The notes under the pieces: model-generated | What the model was told of the DNA's origin: nothing | Databases searched by the model: none | The model's input: only the letters and a program-made list of their open reading frames with translations | Program-made: the position numbers and the translations under genes | Source: an uncultured Prevotella sp. | GTDB lineage: Bacteria > Bacteroidota > Bacteroidia > Bacteroidales > Bacteroidaceae | Direction of reading: 5' to 3' | NCBI GenBank assembly: GCA_946403845.1 | Contig: CAMJBL010000001.1 | Location: 1-64,000 of the forward strand | DNA length: 64,000 nt | In this document: piece by piece, positions 16,376-23,546 of the stretch | Numbering within the stretch: the first letter of the stretch is position 1 | Layout: each line of letters opens with the position of its first letter

Positions 16376-17350
16376 ATGTATAGTTCAGAAGAATTGCTCA
16401 ACAAGGTGAACGAGGCCCTGGAGAACCTCGCCTACGACCGTCAGCCAGCCACACTCTATGAGCCGATACGCTATGTGCTGTCGCTGGGTGGCAAGCGCAT
16501 CCGTCCGGTCCTCATGTTGCTGGCCTATAACCTCTATCGCGAGGATCCTCTGCGCATCATGCCGCAGGCCATCGGTGTGGAGACCTATCACAACTTCACG
16601 TTGCTTCACGACGATCTGATGGATCATGCTGATATGCGTCGGGGCAACGAGACCGTCCATAAGAAATGGAATGCCAACCAGGCCATTCTCTCTGGCGACA
16701 CCATGATCTTACAGGCCTTTGAGCGGGTAGGGGCCTGCGAGGCCGAGAAGATGAAGGATGTGATGGATGTCTTCATCCTGACTACCTTCGAGGTGGGTGA
16801 GGGACAGCAGTTCGATGTGGAGTTTGAGACGCGCGACGATGTGACCGAAGCAGATTATATTGAGATGATCCGTCTGAAGACGAGTGTGCTCCTGGCCTGT
16901 GCCCTGAAAATCGGTGGTATCATGGCTGGCGCCTCTGCCGACGACCTGACCAATCTATACAAGACGGGTGAGCAGATCGGACTGGCTTTCCAGCTGCAGG
17001 ACGATCTCCTCGATGTCTATGGCGATCCGAAGGTGTTTGGCAAGAATATCGGTGGCGACATTACCTCGAACAAGAAGACCTATATGCTCATCAATGCCCT
17101 GAACCGTGCCAATGCGGCTCAGCGTGCGGAACTCACCCGTTGGATTGAGGCCAAGACCTTCGACCGTGCGGAGAAGGTGGCAGCGGTGACGAAGCTCTAT
17201 AATGAGATCGGCATCCGCGAGCTCTGCGAGGAGCGCATCAACTTCTATTTCGAACAGGGTTGCAAATACCTTGACCATGTACAGGTGCCTGAGGCGCGCA
17301 AGACCATCCTCCGTCAGTATATCGCAGAAATGGTAAACCGTCAGTCCTGA
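16376..17350 (+). CDS. Trans polyprenyl diphosphate synthase
   Basis: The 324-residue enzyme extends isoprenoid diphosphates by adding IPP. It has GGKRIRPVL, the first Asp-rich motif DDLMD (about residue 81, followed by the RRG signature), and the second Asp-rich motif QDDLLDVYGD (about residue 208). Product length (C20 to C40) cannot be told from the sequence, but menaquinone side-chain synthesis is the usual role. The TatD gene start overlaps its stop codon by one base (TGATG), so the two are coupled. A heptamer repeat fills its leader. Confidence 0.9.
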   Translation: MYSSEELLNKVNEALENLAYDRQPATLYEPIRYVLSLGGKRIRPVLMLLAYNLYREDPLRIMPQAIGVETYHNFTLLHDDLMDHADMRRGNETVHKKWNANQAILSGDTMILQAFERVGACEAEKMKDVMDVFILTTFEVGEGQQFDVEFETRDDVTEADYIEMIRLKTSVLLACALKIGGIMAGASADDLTNLYKTGEQIGLAFQLQDDLLDVYGDPKVFGKNIGGDITSNKKTYMLINALNRANAAQRAELTRWIEAKTFDRAEKVAAVTKLYNEIGIRELCEERINFYFEQGCKYLDHVQVPEARKTILRQYIAEMVNRQS

Positions 17351-18153
17351 TGCTTTCTTTCATTGATACGCATTGTCACCTCGATGGTGAGGAGTTCGCC
17401 GCCGACCGCGACGAGGTGGTGGCCCGTGCCCGTGAGGCTGGGGTCTCGAAAATCCTCATCCCTGCCATCGATCTCAATTCCTGCCAATCCGTGCTCGACG
17501 TCTGCCATCAGCATCCCGGCTACTGCTATCCCATGCTCGGTCTCCATCCCGAGGAGGTCCGTGCCGACTGGCGTCAGCAATTGGAGCGCATTTGGGAGTG
17601 CATAAACACATCTCTCACCTATCACCACTCACCTCTCACCTCTCGTGTCATCGCCATCGGCGAGGTGGGCCTCGATTTCTACTGGTCTCGTGAGTTCGAG
17701 CAGGAACAGTTGAAGGCTTTCGAAGAGCAGGTGCGCTGGTCGGTAGAGACACGTCTGCCCCTGATGATTCATTGCCGCAAGGCCCAAAACGAGATGGTGG
17801 CCATCCTCAAGAAATATGCCAGCGACCTGCCCGGTGGTGTGTTCCATTGCTTTACGGGAAATGAGATCGAGGCTCGTGAGCTGCTGCAGTTCGACCGCTT
17901 TGTGCTGGGCATCGGTGGGGTACTGACCTTCAAGAAATCCAACCTGCCGCAAACCCTCGCCGTGGTGCCTCTCAACCGCATCGTCCTCGAGACCGATGCC
18001 CCCTATATGGCGCCCGTCCCTCATCGCGGTCAGCGCAACGAACCGGCCTTCGTGCTCGAAGTGTTGCGAAAACTTGCAGAGGTCTATGGTGCCAGCGAAG
18101 AGGAAGTGGCCCGCCAGACGACTGAAAACGCCCAACGCGTCTTTAATTGTTAA
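17350..18153 (+). CDS. TatD family metal-dependent hydrolase
   Basis: The 267-residue TIM-barrel hydrolase keeps the TatD metal ligands: DTHCHLD at residues 6-12, the Glu of IGEVGLDFYW, His in MIHCRKA, His in FHCFTG and Asp in LETDAPYMAPVP. The family contains 3'-5' exonucleases involved in DNA repair and possibly other phosphoesterases. The loop before VIAIGEVGLDFYW carries a degenerate CTCACCT repeat encoding SLTYHHSPLTS. The start overlaps the polyprenyl synthase stop. A heptamer array and then the tRNA promoter follow. Confidence 0.92.
   Translation: MLSFIDTHCHLDGEEFAADRDEVVARAREAGVSKILIPAIDLNSCQSVLDVCHQHPGYCYPMLGLHPEEVRADWRQQLERIWECINTSLTYHHSPLTSRVIAIGEVGLDFYWSREFEQEQLKAFEEQVRWSVETRLPLMIHCRKAQNEMVAILKKYASDLPGGVFHCFTGNEIEARELLQFDRFVLGIGGVLTFKKSNLPQTLAVVPLNRIVLETDAPYMAPVPHRGQRNEPAFVLEVLRKLAEVYGASEEEVARQTTENAQRVFNC
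17611..17645. repeat. Degenerate CTCACCT repeat inside the TatD gene
   Basis: tctctcacct, atcaccactc, acctctcacc, tctcg: units of the CTCACCT family with substitutions. In frame, they encode SLTYHHSPLTS in a loop before a conserved strand. Confidence 0.8.
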
Positions 18154-18173
18154 ATATGCATAAAGCAAATCAT

Positions 18174-18205
18174 AAAGTTCAAAGCTCAAAGCTCAAAGTT
18201 CAAAG
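18174..18205. repeat. AAAGTTC/AAAGCTC heptamers before tRNA-Ser
   Basis: Units aaagttc, aaagctc, aaagctc, aaagttc and aaag, lying between the TatD stop and the tRNA promoter. Confidence 0.92.
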
Positions 18206-18213
18206 AAATTAGT

Positions 18214-18221
18214 TAATTTTG
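18214..18221 (+). promoter_or_regulatory. Promoter -7 element of tRNA-Ser
   Basis: TAATTTTG, followed by cagccgcta. The tRNA begins 15 bases after the last G, so a short 5' leader is expected. Confidence 0.6.
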
Positions 18222-18236
18222 CAGCCGCTAATCTTT

Positions 18237-18324
18237 GGAGAGGTGCTCGAGTGGTTGAAGAGGCACGCCTGGAAAGCGTGTAACCGGCAAAACTGGTTCG
18301 CAGGTTCGAATCCTGTTCTCTCCG
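18237..18324 (+). tRNA. tRNA-Ser (anticodon GGA)
   Basis: The 88-base sequence folds as a class II tRNA. The acceptor stem GGAGAGG pairs with TCTCTCC and is followed by discriminator G. The anticodon stem is cacgc/gcgtg, with loop ctggaaa giving anticodon GGA at 18271-18273 (codons UCC and UCU). A long variable arm precedes the T arm (gcaggttcgaatcctgt). CCA is not encoded. Confidence 0.95.
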
Positions 18325-18337
18325 CAAAGAAAAGAAA

Positions 18338-19165
18338 ATGAAGAGGTTTTATCTATTGTCCGTGTTGCTTATGTTATTGGCATTGCCACAGACTGTGGGT
18401 GCCCAGGACACACCTAAACCCGATTCTTCCACCGTTATTCTCACCGATTCCGTCGCTAACGACTCCATTGTCACCACCATGGTCGACGATGAGGCTTTTG
18501 CCGATGCCGATGGCGAGGAAGCTGAGGCGGGAGGTTTCCATAAGCAACTGAAAACCAAGTTCATCGATGGAAATGTAGGCTTCATGTCGTTGGTGGCCCT
18601 GGCTTTAGTGCTGGGACTGGCCTTCTGCATTGAGCGCATCCTCTATCTGATGATGTCGGAAATCAAGTCCCGTAAACTGCTCGACGATGTGGAGGCGCGT
18701 CTTAATGCCGACGACCTCGAAGGAGCCAAGCAGCTCTGCCGCAACACCCGTGGCCCCGTGTCGAGTGTGTGCTACCATGCCCTGACGCATATCCATCAGC
18801 CCATGGATGCCATCGAGCGCAGTGTCACCAACTACGGCGGTCTGCAGGCAGCCAATCTCGAAAAGGGCTGTTCGTGGATCAAGCTCTTCATCGCTATGGC
18901 TCCCTCGCTGGGATTCCTCGGCACCGTGATCGGCATGGTGATGGCCTTCGACAGCATCCAGATGAAGGGTGATATCAGTCCGACGATCGTTGCTCAGGGT
19001 ATGAAGGTGGCGCTTATCACCACCATCTTCGGCATCATCGTGGCCCTGGTGCTGCAGCTCTTCTACAGCTATATCCTTTCGAAGATCGAACACCTCACGG
19101 CACAGATGGAAGAGTCGGCCATCCGCCTCCTCGACCTCATGGCCGTCTGGAAAGAAAAGCATTAG
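18338..19165 (+). CDS. exbB: MotA/TolQ/ExbB proton channel protein
   Basis: The 275-residue protein has a cleavable signal peptide (MKRFYLLSVLLMLLALPQTVGAQ), an acidic linker, and then three membrane helices at about residues 78-100, 180-205 and 220-245. The ExbB core GFLGTVIGMVMAF and the following KVALITTIFGIIVAL are clear. With ExbD it forms the proton channel that powers TonB. It starts 13 bases after the tRNA and is followed, 3 bases on, by a small membrane protein and two ExbD genes in one operon. Confidence 0.92.
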   Translation: MKRFYLLSVLLMLLALPQTVGAQDTPKPDSSTVILTDSVANDSIVTTMVDDEAFADADGEEAEAGGFHKQLKTKFIDGNVGFMSLVALALVLGLAFCIERILYLMMSEIKSRKLLDDVEARLNADDLEGAKQLCRNTRGPVSSVCYHALTHIHQPMDAIERSVTNYGGLQAANLEKGCSWIKLFIAMAPSLGFLGTVIGMVMAFDSIQMKGDISPTIVAQGMKVALITTIFGIIVALVLQLFYSYILSKIEHLTAQMEESAIRLLDLMAVWKEKH

Positions 19166-19168
19166 CCT

Positions 19169-19525
19169 ATGCCGTTCATTTCCCCTCTCATCGCCGATAT
19201 CATGCTCTGGCTGATGTATATCGCCATTGCCGTGGCCGTCATCGTCACCGTTGTGTCGATGGCTCGCACCGTGCGTCTGCGCACGAAAGATGAGGAGGTG
19301 GTCAACGGCGTGCCTCGCACCCGCATGGCATGGATTGTCATCGTGGCTTTCCTGCTCTGTCTCGTCCTCACCTTCCTGCTGGGCTCCTCTGAACCCGTCA
19401 GAACCAATGGCAATCTCTTTACTGACACGTTCTGGCTGAAGGCTGCCGACATGTTTATCTACACTTCCCTCATACTGATTATCGGATGTTTCGCAGGCGT
19501 CGTTTTGAGCAGATTCCGGAACTGA
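19169..19525 (+). CDS. Small membrane protein between exbB and exbD
   Basis: This 118-residue protein has three predicted membrane helices (about residues 9-31, 52-70 and 90-112). I do not recognise a named domain. It starts 3 bases after exbB and overlaps the first exbD by 40 bases, which ties it to the channel operon. A helper role in the ExbB/ExbD complex is an inference from position only. Confidence 0.78.
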   Translation: MPFISPLIADIMLWLMYIAIAVAVIVTVVSMARTVRLRTKDEEVVNGVPRTRMAWIVIVAFLLCLVLTFLLGSSEPVRTNGNLFTDTFWLKAADMFIYTSLILIIGCFAGVVLSRFRN

Positions 19526-20010
19526 ACACCAGTTCCACAGCCGACATCTCGTTTATGTTGCTGATCTTCTTCCTCGTGACATCGTCGATGGACACGGACA
19601 AGGGCCTTTTGCGCCAGTTGCCGCCGCCCCCACAGGAACAGCAGCCGCCTACCGATGTGCGCAAGGATCATGTATTGCAGGTCACCCTCGATGCCAGCGA
19701 CCAGTTGGCCGTCGACGGTACGCTCATCACGCCGCAGCAGCTCCGCGACCAACTTGTTGAGTTCGTCGCTGTCGACCGTACCGACCATGTCATCAGCATC
19801 CGAACCGACCGCGCTACGACCTACGAGGCTTATTTCCGTATGCAGAACGCTATTGTAGCAGCCTATAACCAGTTGCGTGAGCGGTATGCCCGCGAGCGCT
19901 ATGGAAAGGGCTATGGTGAGTTGGAAGCCGAGCAGCGCGACGAGGTCAACCAGTATTATCCCCAACGTATCAGCGAGTCGAAGCCTGTCAAGGAAGGAGG
20001 TGCGTCATGA
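19486..20010 (+). CDS. exbD: ExbD/TolR biopolymer transport protein (first copy)
   Basis: The 174-residue protein has the ExbD layout: a basic N-terminus (MFRRRRFEQIPELNTSS), one membrane helix (about residues 20-38) with the channel Asp in STADISFMLLIFFLVTSS, a proline-rich turn (PPPPQEQQPP), and a periplasmic domain. The C-terminal region is longer than usual and rich in Arg/Tyr/Glu. Its start lies 40 bases inside the preceding membrane protein gene, and its end overlaps the second exbD by 4 bases. Confidence 0.88.
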   Translation: MFRRRRFEQIPELNTSSTADISFMLLIFFLVTSSMDTDKGLLRQLPPPPQEQQPPTDVRKDHVLQVTLDASDQLAVDGTLITPQQLRDQLVEFVAVDRTDHVISIRTDRATTYEAYFRMQNAIVAAYNQLRERYARERYGKGYGELEAEQRDEVNQYYPQRISESKPVKEGGAS

Positions 20011-20447
20011 GACGGATGCAGTCCATTTTCCGCCGTTCCTCCCATGAGATGCCCGGTCTGAATCTGGCCTCCATGCCCGACCTCATCTTCACCGTGCTCT
20101 TCTTCTTCATGATTGTCACCCACATGCGTCATGACGATGTGAAGGTGCGCTATGAGGTGCCTGCCGGTACTGAGGTGCAGAAGCTCCAGCAGAAATCGGC
20201 CGTCATCAATGTCTATGTCAGTGCCTCGCAGATTCAGGTGAATAATCAGCTTACTGATCTCGACCATCTTTCCGGTCTGATTGAGGCCGAGCGCAAAAAG
20301 CTCTCTGAGGACAATGCCGAGCGGCTCACTGTCAGTTTGAGAGCTGATAAACACACGCCCATGGGCGTCATCGCTGATGTCAAGGAAGCCCTCCAGAAAT
20401 CCTTCGCCCTCCGCATCAACTACAGCGGCACAGAAATCAGAGAATAA
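20007..20447 (+). CDS. exbD: ExbD/TolR biopolymer transport protein (second copy)
   Basis: The 146-residue protein has one membrane helix (about residues 25-44) with the channel Asp in LNLASMPDLIFTVLFFFM, and a periplasmic domain ending RINYSGTEIRE. Two different ExbD proteins with one ExbB is common in Bacteroidota Ton systems. It overlaps the first copy by 4 bases (ATGA) and is followed at once by a terminator. Confidence 0.9.
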   Translation: MRRMQSIFRRSSHEMPGLNLASMPDLIFTVLFFFMIVTHMRHDDVKVRYEVPAGTEVQKLQQKSAVINVYVSASQIQVNNQLTDLDHLSGLIEAERKKLSEDNAERLTVSLRADKHTPMGVIADVKEALQKSFALRINYSGTEIRE

Positions 20448-20448
20448 A

Positions 20449-20474
20449 AATCCCCGCTCAACCGAGCGGGGATT
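20449..20474. terminator. Bidirectional hairpin terminator
   Basis: An 11-bp stem, aatccccgctc with gagcggggatt, and loop aacc, between the convergent exbD operon and GH3 gene. T- and A-rich flanks lie on both sides. The core matches the terminator at 477-504. Confidence 0.87.
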
Positions 20475-20482
20475 ATTATTTG

Positions 20483-22867
20483 TTATTGCTTGAGAAGTCT
20501 TAGCCTCTGCTGGGGCGCGAGGGCGTTGGAGGTCTTCTCGGTATATTCGTTTAACTTGAGTGAGGCCGTGGCCTTGATGTCGCGGCTGGAGGCACCGATG
20601 CGGAAGGTGTAAGTACCGGCCTCGGTGAGCCACTGCGAACCTGCCTCGTCGAATGAAGCAAGGTCGCGCACGGGGATGACCATCGACAGCGTCTGACTCT
20701 CGCCAGGCTGCAGACTGCGCGTCTTGGCGAAGGCCTTCAGTTCCTGAGCGGGCTTCTCCAAGCGACCCTTCGGGGCCTGGACATAGACCTGCGCCACTTC
20801 CTTACCAGCGACAACGCCTGTGTTCTTGACGGTGATCGACACCTCAACGGCGTCCTTGCCCTTGGCCTTGACAACGGGCTTCGACATCTCGAACGTGGTG
20901 TAGCTCAGACCGAAGCCGAAGGGATAGGCCACATTCTTCTGGAAGGTGTCGAAATAACGGTAGCCCACATAGATGTCCTCCTCGTGGTTGGTATAGGTAT
21001 GGCCGGCGATGGGACGCTTGTTGGCGACCATATCCTTGAAGCTGTAATAATCAATCTGGCCGGGGAAGTTCTGTGTCGACGCATGGTCGGTGGCAGCGAT
21101 GGGCCACGTCATGGTGAGCTTGCCCGAAGGATTCACCTTACCCGTGAGCAGGTCGGCGATGGAATTGCCGCCCTCCATGCCTGGTTGCCAGGCGCAGAGG
21201 ATGGCATCGGGATAACTGCTCCAGGAGGCCGTCTCGATGACGGAACCGGAGTTGATGATGACGATGACGGGCTTGCCGGCAGCATGGAAGGTGTTGCAGA
21301 CATCGGTGATGAGGGCCCGCTCCTCAGGGATGAGGTTGAACTCGGTATCGATATCGCGGTCGACACCCTCACCTGCCTGACGGCCGATGGTGATGATGGC
21401 GGCATCGGCAGTGCGCACCTCGTTATTGATGGCAATGGACGAAAGACCGATCTCCGGGTATTTCTGCTGACCGAACATCTCGCGCTGGTACCACTTGGCA
21501 GGATGGCGCTCAGCCTGGAACTTCACCTTGGCAAACTCAATGTATTTGCGGTAGATGTTGGTAAGGACGGGCGATGACTTGATGCCGGCGTTCTCAAGAC
21601 CCTGGAGCATGTCGACAACATAGGGGGGATGCACGCAGCCGGAGCCGGTGCCACCGGAGAGGAAGTCGTAGGAGTTCTCACCAAACAAAGCGACGGTTTT
21701 AATGAGAGGTGAGAGGTGAGAGGTAAGAGGAGAGAGATTACCTTCAGTTCTGAAAGGTAAAGCTCCATTGTTTTTCAAAAGGACGATGCCCTCGTTCGCA
21801 CTCTGGCGGGTGATGGCAGCATGGGCCTTGAAGTCGGGAATGTTGGTGGCGGGGTATTTATGGAAACTCGGTGTCTTGACGATGTATTCGAGCATGCGGC
21901 GCACGTTGCGGTCGACATCCTTGATGTCGAGCTTTCCACTGTTCACACCATCGACAATTTCCTTCGCCTGTGAGGGTTGACCGGGCTCCATGAGGTCGTT
22001 GCCGGCCTGCACCTCGCGGGTGGTGGGCAGACCCTCGCGGATGCCAATCCAGTCGGTCATCACAATGCCCTTGAAGCCCCAGTCGTCGCGCAGGATCTTC
22101 GTGAGCAGGTCGTGGTTGCCCATGGAGAATTCGCCGTTGATCTTGTTATACGAGGCCATGATGGTCCAGGGGTTGCTCTCACGGACGGCAATCTCAAAGC
22201 CGCGGAGGTAGAGCTCGCGGGCGGCACGCTGAGAGACACGCTCGTCGACCGAGGTGCGGTCGGTCTCCTGCGAGTTCACGGCAAAGTGCTTGGCGCTGAC
22301 GCCTGCACCCTGGCTCTGCACACCATTGATATAGGCAGCGGCAATCTTACCCGTCAGCAGGGGGTCTTCGGAGTAGTACTCGAAGTTACGGCCGCAGAGC
22401 GGATTGCGATGGAGGTTCATGCCCGGGCCGAGGATGACGTCGCAGCGGTATTCCTTGGTCTCGTTGCCGATGGCCTCACCCACCTGTCCGACGAGTTCGG
22501 TGTTCCAGGTCGAAGCGAGACAGGAACCGATGGGGAAGGCGGTGGCGTAGAAGGTCTTGTCGGTGCCTCTGCGGGTGGGGTTGATGCGCACACCGGCGGG
22601 GCCGTCGGTAAGGACGGTGGCAGGAATGCCCAGTCGGGGAATGGCGGGCGATGTGCCAGCGGCTCCGGCCACGAGGTCGGCCTCGCCGCCTACGGCAGCC
22701 TGATCGCCGAAGAATGTGTTAGCACCGCCAACGAGAAGTTTGGCTTTTTCTTCCAAAGTCATGGCCTTGAGCACCTCGTCGATGTTATCGGTGCGGAGCT
22801 GGGGCTGTGCATTTGTTGTCATAACGAATGTGGTTGCTAATAAGCAGGTTGTTAGTAATTTCTTCAT
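20483..22867 (-). CDS. GH3 beta-glucosidase, exported
   Basis: The 794-residue enzyme has a signal peptide (MKKLLTTCLLATTFVMTTNAQ), then the GH3 barrel with the nucleophile Asp272 in GIVMTDWIG, the second GH3 domain (residues about 390-620), and a C-terminal fibronectin-III-like domain starting near GFGLSYTTF. It should remove terminal beta-linked glucose or a related sugar in the periplasm. A CTCACCT repeat encodes [14 protein letters not shown] in the loop between FRTEG and TVALFGENSYD. The start at 22867 is set by the signal peptide; the longer frame to 23008 overlaps the deacetylase gene. A gagttaaag repeat lies 6 bases upstream of the ATG. Beta-xylosidase activity cannot be excluded. Confidence 0.92.
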   Translation of the reverse strand: MKKLLTTCLLATTFVMTTNAQPQLRTDNIDEVLKAMTLEEKAKLLVGGANTFFGDQAAVGGEADLVAGAAGTSPAIPRLGIPATVLTDGPAGVRINPTRRGTDKTFYATAFPIGSCLASTWNTELVGQVGEAIGNETKEYRCDVILGPGMNLHRNPLCGRNFEYYSEDPLLTGKIAAAYINGVQSQGAGVSAKHFAVNSQETDRTSVDERVSQRAARELYLRGFEIAVRESNPWTIMASYNKINGEFSMGNHDLLTKILRDDWGFKGIVMTDWIGIREGLPTTREVQAGNDLMEPGQPSQAKEIVDGVNSGKLDIKDVDRNVRRMLEYIVKTPSFHKYPATNIPDFKAHAAITRQSANEGIVLLKNNGALPFRTEGNLSPLTSHLSPLIKTVALFGENSYDFLSGGTGSGCVHPPYVVDMLQGLENAGIKSSPVLTNIYRKYIEFAKVKFQAERHPAKWYQREMFGQQKYPEIGLSSIAINNEVRTADAAIITIGRQAGEGVDRDIDTEFNLIPEERALITDVCNTFHAAGKPVIVIINSGSVIETASWSSYPDAILCAWQPGMEGGNSIADLLTGKVNPSGKLTMTWPIAATDHASTQNFPGQIDYYSFKDMVANKRPIAGHTYTNHEEDIYVGYRYFDTFQKNVAYPFGFGLSYTTFEMSKPVVKAKGKDAVEVSITVKNTGVVAGKEVAQVYVQAPKGRLEKPAQELKAFAKTRSLQPGESQTLSMVIPVRDLASFDEAGSQWLTEAGTYTFRIGASSRDIKATASLKLNEYTEKTSNALAPQQRLRLLKQ
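21703..21736. repeat. CTCACCT heptamer repeat inside the GH3 gene
   Basis: The plus strand reads gagaggtgagaggtgagagg; the coding strand is therefore ctcacct units. In frame, they encode [11 protein letters not shown]. Confidence 0.92.
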
Positions 22868-22873
22868 ATTGTT

Positions 22874-22925
22874 GGGAGTTAAAGAGGAGTTAAAGGGAGT
22901 TATGGGGGAGTGAAAGGGACAATAC
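22874..22925. repeat. gagttaaag repeat between deacetylase and GH3 genes
   Basis: About 11-base units (ggagttaaaga, ggagttaaagg, gagttatgggg, gagtgaaaggg) fill the gap. The first 24 bases are identical to the repeat at the meaB stop, and gggacaatac follows in both places. Confidence 0.88.
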
Positions 22926-22928
22926 CTT

Positions 22929-23540
22929 TTAGGGGAAGATGCGGAAAGCATAGCCCTGGTCCTTGAGCCATTGGATGGATTCGGGGAGGGCCGTGCGGAG
23001 CTTTTCAATCGATTTCAGCGAGTCGTGGAAGGTGATGATCGAACCATTACGTGCGTACTTCTTTATATTATTAACGACATCTTCGGCTGTCAGCCATTTG
23101 GAGTAGTCGCGGGTGACGAGGTCCCACATCACAATCTTGTATTTCCGGCTCAGCCAGGCATACTGGCTCAGACGCATCCAGCCATGGGGCGGTCGCACGT
23201 AATGGCTGTGGATATAGGCATTGGCCTTCTCTACATTATAGCTGTATTCCTTGATGGTATGTCGCAGTCCGCCGAGATGGTTGTGCGTGTGGTTACCGAT
23301 CTGATGCCCTTCGCTGACAATGCGGTCGTAGAGTTCCGGATATTTCCGTACATTGTCGCCCACCATGAAGAAAGTGGCCTTCACCTCGAATGCCTTCAGG
23401 GTGTCGAGGATGAAGGGGGTCGCCTCCGGGATGGGACCGTCGTCGAAGGTCAGATAGACGGCCTTCTCGTGACGGTCCATCCTCCAATAGGCTCTGGGAT
23501 AGAGCCAGCGGAGGTAGATGGCGGGTTGCTCTATAAACAT
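22929..23540 (-). CDS. Polysaccharide deacetylase family protein (NodB domain)
   Basis: The 203-residue protein carries the carbohydrate esterase 4 motifs: YLTFDDGPIPE (catalytic base and metal Asp), then HQIGNHTHNH (metal His pair), RPPHGW and a C-terminal ITFHDS. It would remove N-acetyl or O-acetyl groups from a glycan such as peptidoglycan or a surface polysaccharide. No clear signal peptide is visible, so cytoplasmic or membrane-associated action on lipid-linked sugars is possible. It starts 6 bases after the DUF2723 gene and is in the same operon. Confidence 0.88.
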   Translation of the reverse strand: MFIEQPAIYLRWLYPRAYWRMDRHEKAVYLTFDDGPIPEATPFILDTLKAFEVKATFFMVGDNVRKYPELYDRIVSEGHQIGNHTHNHLGGLRHTIKEYSYNVEKANAYIHSHYVRPPHGWMRLSQYAWLSRKYKIVMWDLVTRDYSKWLTAEDVVNNIKKYARNGSIITFHDSLKSIEKLRTALPESIQWLKDQGYAFRIFP

Positions 23541-23546
23541 ATTCTA

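Noticed and set aside
18214..18221. An AAAGTTC array as the -33 element of the tRNA promoter
   Set aside because: The array has no TTTG on the correct strand at 19-21 bp from the -7 element, so its role in the promoter is not supported.
21977..22840. A 287-codon open frame opposite the GH3 gene
   Set aside because: It is antisense to the catalytic barrel and has no domain or promoter of its own.
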